Positions 57,111 to 64,000 of a stretch of 64,000 nucleotides of DNA are shown one piece after another. Within the stretch, counting starts at the first letter, position 1, and each line of letters begins with the position of its first letter. Source of the DNA: Sporothrix humicola (taxonomy: Eukaryota; Ascomycota; Sordariomycetes; Ophiostomatales; Ophiostomataceae). The DNA is taken from assembly GCA_021396245.1 (NCBI GenBank), contig WNYE01000003.1, positions 248,001 through 312,000 of the forward strand. The letters run 5' to 3'. The notes below the pieces were generated by a model. That model was not told the origin of the DNA. It saw nothing but the letters and a program-made list of their open reading frames with translations, and ran no database searches. A program made the translations under genes and the position numbers.

Positions 57111-57979
57111 ATGGCATTACCGGCTGATATCTCGTCGTCAACGTCGTCCCTCTCGGCTATCAGCCTCGGCGACGAGTTTCGAGACTATCCGTTCCTTTCT
57201 CACGACGAGTTTAACGAGGTCTGCCATGAGTTTGACCGCATCTACCGGCAGGCCACGCTGGGTCCTCTGCGGAGACGATGGCGGGTCTCGGTCTGCACGG
57301 CATTCAATACGTCCTTCTTTTCGGACAGCGACTCGACAACGTACCTCCAGATCACGCGGCCGCTTGAGAACAGTGCAGCCGAACATGACGACGAGCTGGC
57401 GGACGTGATGGGGCAGTTTTCGTTCGGGGAGGCTACCCACGACATGAACGAAGTTGACGAGGCCATGGCCATGGCCGAAGATGCCGACGAGGCAGCTTTG
57501 GCAAAAGCGCCGTCCACTCTGCCCAACTACGGTTACGTCACATACGAGATCCATCTCCATCCAACATACCGGGCGCCGTGCCTCTGGTTCTCGCTGCACG
57601 GCCTGCCCAACGGCGAATCCCCGATGGACATCGACACAGTCTTCCGGCATCTTGTGCCGCCGCAGTTTCAGGACCGGCTGCGGTCCATGGGCAGCATCGG
57701 CGGCATTTCTGTAGATGTAAGTGGGGGTGAACGAAAAATTAAATTAAAAGAGAAATGTCATGAATTTTACACGCCATACGCCGTCCTATGCTAATATCAG
57801 GTTCCCTTCCCCAATAGTACCACCCAATCACTGGGGTTCCGTCGTTTTTCGTCCATCCGTGCCTCCTCGGCGAGGCCATGTCGGGCTTCCAGTGCACCAA
57901 GAAGAGCTACATGATGGTGTGGCTCGGCCTTGTGGGCAGCTGTGTCGGCCTCTGGGTGCCCAAGGAGATGGCCCTTTAG
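57111..57979 (+). CDS. ATG10: autophagy E2-like conjugating enzyme ATG10
   Basis: Transfers Atg12 from Atg7 to Atg5 during autophagosome formation in the cytosol. Exons 57111-57716 and 57818-57979; 101-nt intron (GTAAGT..CAATAG); product 255 residues. The N-terminal part (FLSHDEFNEVCHEFDRIYRQ) and the core YVTYEIHLHPTYRAPCLWFSLHG match the Atg3/Atg10 fold. An acidic insertion with DEAMAMAEDADEAAL lies near residue 120. The catalytic Cys is residue 217 in HPITGVPSFFVHPC, located in the second exon. A nearer AG at 57799-57800 would shift the frame and lose the HPC motif, so 57817 was chosen. The C-terminus is hydrophobic (MMVWLGLVGSCVGLWVP). It converges on the snRNP gene with only 210 bases between. 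Confidence 0.9.
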
Positions 57980-58189
57980 GTGGGAGGACATCTCCGTGCT
58001 TCGATGCCGTGTCTGTTGTTCTGCCGTTTGTTTTGCCTCTCGGATGGAGAAGAGAACTGAAGACGTTGCTGTGTTTTAGATATACCCCCCGGTGATAGAT
58101 GATAGATGAAAAAAGATTCCACCCTTGAACATGAAAAATAGGGTATCATTATATCCTTCTTGATATCATTCTTCACACTCCTTTCCACT

Positions 58190-58863
58190 CTACTCATCGT
58201 CACTGTCTTCCTCCATGGCGACGTCGCTGTCCTCGTCTTCCTCTTCCTCCTCCTCTTCCTCGTCGCGTGTCCGCTTCTGACCGCGTACCTCTTCGGCTGC
58301 TGCTGGTGCGCCCTTTCCTTCCTGTGCCGAGCCGTTTGCTGAAGTTGAGGCAGCTGTTGCCGGTGTCGAAGAAACCGGCGCCTGGCCTGGTGCGGGCGCG
58401 TTAAAGATGCTCTGCTGAAGATCCGTGACCTCGACCGTCTGTGCCGCCGAGGGAATCTGGAACGTGCCGTCAAGCCGTGCCACGACGTTGGATTTTGACT
58501 TTGCGTACGCAATCTTTAGGTCGTGGCCGAAGAATACAAAGCCCTCGAGCGAGCGCATGGCCTGTGTTGCCGCCTGCACATCCCGAAAGACAACGTGCGC
58601 CTGTCCGCGCATCTTCATTGTGCGCAGCGCCACAACGTCGAGGACGGTGCCGTAGGTCGAGAAGAGCAGGTACAAGGCTGTCCGCAGGTCGTCCTTTTTT
58701 ATCTTTGTCGACGGGAGGTTGTGAACATAGAGGCTACAGCTGTTAGTACGCTTTCAAAAAATCAGCCTCCCCTGTGGTGTACTTACGTCTGGTTTGGTGG
58801 CACAGCGGCCTTGCTTGGCGGTGCGCCTGGTGGCGGGCCACGCGACGAGATCGTGGTCGACAT
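58190..58863 (-). CDS. MSL1: U2B''/U1A-type snRNP RNA-binding protein
   Basis: Binds U2 (or U1) snRNA stem-loops in the spliceosome. Exons (minus): 58863-58787 and 58733-58190; 53-nt intron, donor GTAAGT, branch TACTAAC only a few bases before the acceptor; product 206 residues. One RRM is present: RNP2 LYVHNL (27-32) and RNP1 MRGQAHVVF (67-75), with the U1A/U2B'' block KIKKDDLRTALYLLFSTYGTVLDVV and KSKSNVVARLDGTF. The C-terminal half is Ala/Ser-rich, then basic GQKRTRDE and a run of Glu/Asp. Metazoan U1A/U2B'' have two RRMs; yeast Msl1 has one, so the symbol follows that. U1A-type function is not excluded. Confidence 0.85.
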
Positions 58864-59486
58864 TGTGAGGAGAGGAAGGGAAGAGAGGAAGGGGAAAAGA
58901 GGGATGGATCGGGGTCAATTGCCGTCGCAAGGCGAGAAAAGGAAGTTTGCGATGCTGTCCGTCGTCAAGGAGAGCTCGTAGACTCGTGTGCGTGTGTCGG
59001 GGCAAGGGTAATTAGGGTGTAGACAGGTCGTGATGCGTGCTCTACTTTTCGCGTTGTCTCAAAAAAACGTCGTTTTTGCTTGTTGGAGCCTCTTGCGGTG
59101 CGGTGCCTTGCTATTTTTGCTATTTTATTTCAATTTTCTTTAATTCGTGCTTACATAAGGTGACAGGTCCGCTATCGTGCCAGGAATCGTTCCAACAAAG
59201 GCAGGCGCAGTCGGCGCAGCATGCCCCTAACTGCCCCTCCTCCAGAGGTCTAGCCCCACACTACGTCGTCGTATTCCACAGCTTGGTTTGAGTGCCGCCT
59301 ACGCAATTGCGGGCGCATCAGCCTCCAGCCGTTCCGAACTTTCTGTCAACGTCTTTCTCGCAAACACATCACAACCTCACATTCAACGCCCAACGTCGTG
59401 ATAGTAGAGAGCTACTCCTATCACACAGGGTCAATCGCCGTCCGAACTCACCGTTTTCCCGCTGTACTTTACCCACCACCGTCACA
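58864..59486. other. divergent promoter region MSL1 / ARPC1
   Basis: 623 bases shared by two divergent genes. No repeat or RNA gene is recognised. The ARPC1 reading frame extends upstream here without a supported start. Confidence 0.4.
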
Positions 59487-60637
59487 ATGGCCGCTCCCGA
59501 AGTCCACCACCTCTTCCACCACCCCATCGCCGACCACTCCTTCTCGGCCGATCGCCAAACGCTGGCCGTTGCCCGCGACACCTCGATCGACCTCTATGGC
59601 CGCGTCGGCAACTCGTTCAAGCTCAAGGACGAGCTCAAGGGCCACGACAAGACCGTCACCAGCGTCGACATTGCCCCCAACAGCGGCCGCATCGTGACCT
59701 GCTCGCAGGACCGCAATGCTCTTGTCTGGGAGCCCTCCCCGCAGGGCTACAAGCCCACGCTCGTGCTGCTGCGCATCAACCGTGCCGCCACCGTTTCCCG
59801 CTGGTCGCCCTCCGAGGAGAAGTTTGCCGTGGGCTCGGGCGACCGCGTGATTGCCGTCTGCTACTTTGAGCAGGAGAACGACTGGTGGGTCTCCAAGCAC
59901 CTGCGCAAGCCGATCCGCAGCACGATTACGAGCGTTGCCTGGCACCCCAACTCGGTGCTGCTGGCCGCCGGCTCGACGGACGCGCATGCCCGCGTCTTTT
60001 CGAGCTTCTTGAAGGGCACAGACCAGCGTCCGGAGCCCAGCGCCTGGGGCGAGCGTCTGCCGTTCAACACCGTCTGCGGCGAGTTTCTGAACAACGCCGC
60101 CGGCTGGGTGCACTCGGTGGCCTTTTCGCCGAGCGGCGACGCCCTCGCGTTTGCGGCCCACGACAGCAGCATCACCGTCGTGTACCCGAGCGCCCCCGAC
60201 CAGCCGCCCAAGGCTGTCCTCAGCATCCCCACCCAGCTGCTGCCCTTCTCGTCCATCTTCTGGAACGGCGAGTCTGAGATCATTGCCGCCGGCTACGACT
60301 GCGAGGCGTTCCGCTTCCAGGGCGGCGAACAGGGCTGGGCCCTCGTCGGCTCGCTCGAGGCCAAGGGCGGCCGCGGCGCCGGCGCTGGCGACCGCGAGGA
60401 GTCGGCCCTCAACATGTTCCGGCAGATGGACCTGATGGGTCGCACCAAGAACGACACGCAGCTCAAGACCACACACCAGAACACCATCAACACGATCCGC
60501 CCGTTCGAGTCGTCGGCCCACGGTGTCTCCAAGTTTTCTTGTAAGTTTATCTGCCCGAGACCTACATTTGATTGGGGCCTTACTAACTTAATCCAGCGAG
60601 CGGTGTTGATGGCCGTGTCATTATCTGGCACACTTAG
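59487..60637 (+). CDS. ARC40: Arp2/3 complex subunit 1 (ARPC1, p41 WD-repeat subunit)
   Basis: WD40 propeller subunit of the Arp2/3 complex that nucleates branched actin, for example at endocytic patches. Exons 59487-60540 and 60597-60637; 56-nt intron with branch TACTAAC; product 364 residues. The start MAAPEVHHLFHHPIADHSFSADR is preceded by CACA, a good context, and follows the family N-terminus; the longer open frame upstream to 59292 is not conserved-looking. WD repeats seen include GHDKTVTSVDIAPNSGRIVTCSQDRNALVWE, ITSVAWHPNSVLLAAGSTDAHARVFSS, WVHSVAFSPSGDALAFAAHDSSI and the final GVDGRVIIWHT. That last strand comes from the 41-nt second exon and is needed to close the propeller. The 3' end converges on HIS1. 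Confidence 0.94.
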
Positions 60638-60982
60638 ATGCTGGGCATATATGTAGTACGCCCAGTTTAGCTTAGTACATAGAGACAGCAATGCATTTCT
60701 GAGTTCATTCACCGTTTGCCTTGGTATCCGTATTTGTTTTATTCTTTTTATTCGTGTAGTACAAACTGAGCGCCAAAGTGATATAAAATATGCCAAAACT
60801 CATGCCCACTCCGTCTATCTTCTTTTGTAGCCAGCCCAGCAGTCCGTATCCATATTCTTGTGCTATTTTGTATCTTGTGTTTGTTTTTTGGTTCGTATTT
60901 TGTGTATCGTTTTTCTTCATTGTTTATCCTCCACTCACAAAGGCACCCGCTTCCGCTTTTCGTTGCTTCGCACGGGAAGACT
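60638..60982. other. convergent intergenic region ARPC1 / HIS1
   Basis: 345 bases between two converging 3' ends, T-rich on the plus strand. Nothing recognised. Confidence 0.4.
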
Positions 60983-62132
60983 CTAGCTGTTGCGCGTGTT
61001 GTTGATGTTGAGCACGAGAATGTCCGTCGCGCCCACCTTGACCAGGTTGTCCATCACCGTCGCAATCTTCTTCTTCTCCACCATGGCGCTGACTGCCACC
61101 CAGTTGGCCTCGTCCAGCGTCGTCACCGTCGGCGCCCGCTTGCCGGGGGTAATGGCTGTTGCGTCGTGGAGGCGGTCGCGCGGGATGTTGTACTGGCACA
61201 GGACAAACTTTTGCGCCGTGATCACGCCGCCAATGCGCGACGCAATCAGCTCCACCAGCTCCGGGTTGCTCGGCGCCTTGGACTTGATCAGGATCGCCGA
61301 CGAGTCCACCACCGTGTCGATCGCCTTGAGGCCCGCCGCCCGCATCGTCTCGCCCGACTCGACCAGGTCGACAATGCCATCGGCGACGCCGAGCGCGCAC
61401 GCCGCCTCGACACTGCCGCTGAGCTCGATAATCTTGGTCCGCAGCTTGCGCGGCGTCACGACCTGGCCGTTGTTTTCGTCCTGCTCGAGCTTGGCAAAGT
61501 ACTCCTCGGCCAGGTGCACAAAGCTGGTGCCAATGTTCTTGCCGACCAGGTCCTTGGGCTCGACGTAGCTGCCCTTCTCGGGCACCTGCACCTGCAGCTT
61601 GCACGCGCCAAAGCCGAGCTCCATGACCGTCTCGCAGCCCTTGGGTTTCGACGTTGACGACACGTTGTCAGATGTGAGGTCGCCCAGGTCGCCCGACAGC
61701 GTCCGCGCGTGGGCCACCGACCGCACGCCGGCATCGTGCTCCTGCACCTGGTCAAAGCCCGTGATGCCCAAGTCGCACTGGCCCTCGCCCACAAACGTCG
61801 GGATGTCGGCTGCCGGCAGGAAAACAAGCGCAATAGGGAGGTTCTTGACGAGGGCAATGTCGAGGCGGTTCTCGCGGCGGAACTGGATGTCGGCGCCGCT
61901 CAGCAGGTCGAGTGCGGCAAGTTGGAGACGTCCCTCTGGTTGTTGTTAGAGATTAATGTTGGAGATCATAAGACAGGTATCGCAGGGTAGAGAAGAACTC
62001 ACTCTTGGGGATAGCAAAGAGCAGACGCCCGCCCAATCTGGCACAAAGTTAGCATTCTGGCTGGCGGAACCGACAGAACATCACAGAACATCCTCCCATC
62101 ATCGACGTGACTCACGAGTGAACCAAATCCAT
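60983..62132 (-). CDS. HIS1: ATP phosphoribosyltransferase
   Basis: First step of histidine synthesis: ATP plus PRPP to phosphoribosyl-ATP. Exons (minus): 62132-62116 (17 nt), 62037-62003 (35 nt) and 61935-60983; introns of 78 and 67 nt; product 334 residues. Spliced N-terminus MDLVHSLGGRLLFAIPKKGRL matches the long-form (HisG_L-like) fungal enzyme. Further blocks: LLSGADIQFRRENRLDIALVKNLPIALVFLPAADIPTFVGEGQCDLGITGFDQVQE; ADGIVDLVESGETMRAAGL, the PRPP-binding loop; and the C-terminal regulatory domain ending ILVLNINNTRNS, where histidine feedback acts in this family. Two tiny 5' exons make the start easy to miss. The sequence TGACTCA overlaps the first donor site. The gene converges on ARPC1. 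Confidence 0.95.
62108..62114. promoter_or_regulatory. perfect GCN4/CPC1-type site TGACTCA at HIS1 exon 1-intron 1 border
   Basis: The palindromic heptamer TGACTCA (TGAGTCA on the gene strand) spans the 5' splice site of HIS1 intron 1, one base into the intron. This is the known binding site of the amino-acid-starvation activator Gcn4/Cpc1. A related TGACTC lies at 62513-62518, about 380 bases upstream of the start. The match may also be fortuitous, since GTGAGT donors readily create TGAGT. Confidence 0.4.
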
Positions 62133-64000
62133 GGCTGTGGCTAGAGATGTGTACGACGCCGGGGAAGCGTCAATGGAAGAGATGGATGTGAAAAGAGGCA
62201 CTCCGAATCAAAGGAAGCTCGAAATATGGTCGGTTGGGCAGATCGTGGCCTGTCCCGCGGCTCGTTGGGCGGAATCGATGTTGGGTTTATATGCGCCTTT
62301 CCTGCAGTTGACGATGTCTTTTAATAGGCGAATAGGCGGGGTATGTTGTACTGAAAGCGAAATGCGACGGATGGGATATATTGCCAGATATAAATTGCAA
62401 TTTGCTGGTTTCTGGGTCGCGGACTCTGGTGGGACGGCTGGTGAGGAGGGGAAAGAGAGTAAAAGAGTCAAGCACGATGTTTCTGGTCTCCGGTTTTCCT
62501 AAACTCGAAAAATGACTCGACGTCAATGGACCGTCGTTTTTTCTTTGACGATTTTATGATTTTTTTTTTCTATATTTTTTTCTCTCTCTGTTGTCCTGGT
62601 CCCCTCTATTTTTTCTTAGTGCCGTTTTGGTCAGGGCGCCCCCAAAAGTCAAGAGGCACAGAAGGCACTTGGGGTTCCTAGATCGGACCTTGACCAGACC
62701 TTTCCCAGCACGCGCATTGGCTCCTGCCGCTCGTTGGCTCGCTGTTTGAAGCCCGCCGTTCTCGCTAGGCTGGTGCCCCTATTTGTCTTTTTGTATGTGC
62801 TCCGAATACTGATTCTCTGGGTATTTCCATTTCTGGTGAGATCGGGGCTACTTCCATCTGGTCTTCATAAGGCGTGCGTGGGCGGCCGCGCCTCCCCGCC
62901 ATCAGCAACGTGCTTGCCGCATCTCATATTCAGATGAACAACCCGCGAGTGGAAGGAGCGACTCGGTGGTTGCTATTCCGTCTCATCGCTTGACTGCAGG
63001 TCGAAATGGAAGGTGCGATCAAACAGGCGATGACTCCTTTTTATTATCCCAAATGAATAAAAGAAAGCGGCAACTCTCTCGCCTTTCGACGGCGACTGTT
63101 TGCAACGAGCCCCTGTTGTGCAACAATACTAGACGAGTGACGGCGCCGGAGGCTGTGTGCACATGTGCGACTCTGTCCTATCTGACATGCTGCAAAGTTA
63201 GACGCACGCCGTCCTCCAACTTCAGCCTTCGTGGTTGGCTTGTCATGTTCTTTTGTAAATACGAATAGCACCTGCAACTTGGTGCAGCTTCTCCGCAAAG
63301 AATACGTATTCTCGTCGTAATGCTCCTATTTCTTAATTTAGCACTTGCCAACTCCTAGGCATCTCACAGAATCCCATCGCTCTTGCCTGTCCTTTTGCTG
63401 TGTAAATCCGTATTCGGGTCCCAAAAAGTGGAAAGCGCGATCCGCGCAGCCAGGCCATTGGGTGCGCCTATTGGGACGTTGCAGGCGACGTCACCCTTTC
63501 CCTCTCTGCAACAGAAAGACTGAAATGCCCCAAGCCGACTACAAGAGCAAAGCCCCACATGTGCCTTGCGTCGCGCTTTCTCTTTGTGAAGTAACTAAGA
63601 ACTTGGAGAGCCCTATCTAAATCTTACCGCATTTTTCTGGCTGCACACCCCTGAACACTGTGGCCTTTTGCGACTTCCCTACCCGCAACGCTGGGCTTAA
63701 TTTGCGACTTATCAGGGGTAATACCAGTACAAGGGATGAAAACCTGGAAACAAACGGCCTTCTTTTGTTTCTGTTTCTGCTTGCACAAGGCTCCCTTTTG
63801 CTTCCCCTTTTCTTGTTGTTTTGCATCTGCATTCGTTCTTTTCTGTTTCTTTCTTTCATTCTATTCATTCTTTCATTCTTTCGGATTGTTTTAGAAGCGA
63901 GCATATACGGCAGACAACCGATCTCGAACAGCGGACAGCGACTTCCTTTTCCCTCCTGCGATTGCTCCTCTTTATCTACAGATTAGGTAGGTGCCGCCCA
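62133..64000. other. HIS1 upstream region and window end
   Basis: 1.87 kb with no supported gene. Short ORFs are scattered without coding character. A TGACTC element is at 62513-62518. T-rich runs occur near 62550-62620 and 63780-63890. Nothing else is recognised up to the right edge. Confidence 0.4.

Overview
This is a window from the nuclear genome of a filamentous ascomycete (Pezizomycotina, most likely Sordariomycetes). The evidence is short GT..AG introns with CTAAC-type branch sites, strong G/C preference at third codon positions, pyrimidine-rich leaders, and protein families typical of that group: homoaconitase LYS4 of the fungal aminoadipate pathway, a 161-residue tropomyosin, a BIG1 family protein and a Zn2Cys6 regulator. 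No species can be named from the sequence alone. Eighteen protein-coding genes are supported, one of them running off the left edge, plus one weak small ORF. No rRNA, tRNA or CRISPR was recognised.

Left third (1-25.7 kb), gene-dense: omega-amidase (minus, partial); a disordered protein of unknown function (plus); the Fe-S scaffold ISU1 (plus); an ER cyclophilin (plus); TRM112 (plus); BIG1 (minus); RRP17 (plus); tropomyosin (minus); a securin-like protein (plus); the histone H3K4 methyltransferase SET1 (plus); and a 14-span MFS exporter (minus).

Middle (25.7-44.3 kb): a 5 kb gene-free stretch, a Zn2Cys6 transcription factor (minus), and a 4 kb gene-free stretch that holds a 261 bp candidate miniature inverted-repeat transposon. 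These are followed by LYS4 (plus), the tRNA isopentenyltransferase MOD5 (minus) and SEC61 alpha (plus).

Right third (44.3-64 kb): a 6.7 kb gene-poor stretch, a large ABCC-type ABC transporter (plus), ATG10 (plus), a U2B''/U1A-type snRNP protein (minus), the Arp2/3 subunit ARPC1 (plus) and HIS1 (minus).

The genes are mostly unrelated housekeeping functions and do not form a biosynthetic cluster. The unusual content is in gene structure. ISU1 contains an intron that only makes sense as AT..AC. The cyclophilin can end either in a membrane anchor or, if its last intron is retained, in a soluble HVEL tail. The omega-amidase and MOD5 each carry two in-frame starts that fit dual mitochondrial/cytosolic targeting. 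Four genes begin with coding exons of only 9-18 bases. All splice sites were called by eye from consensus and family resemblance; no transcript data were available.
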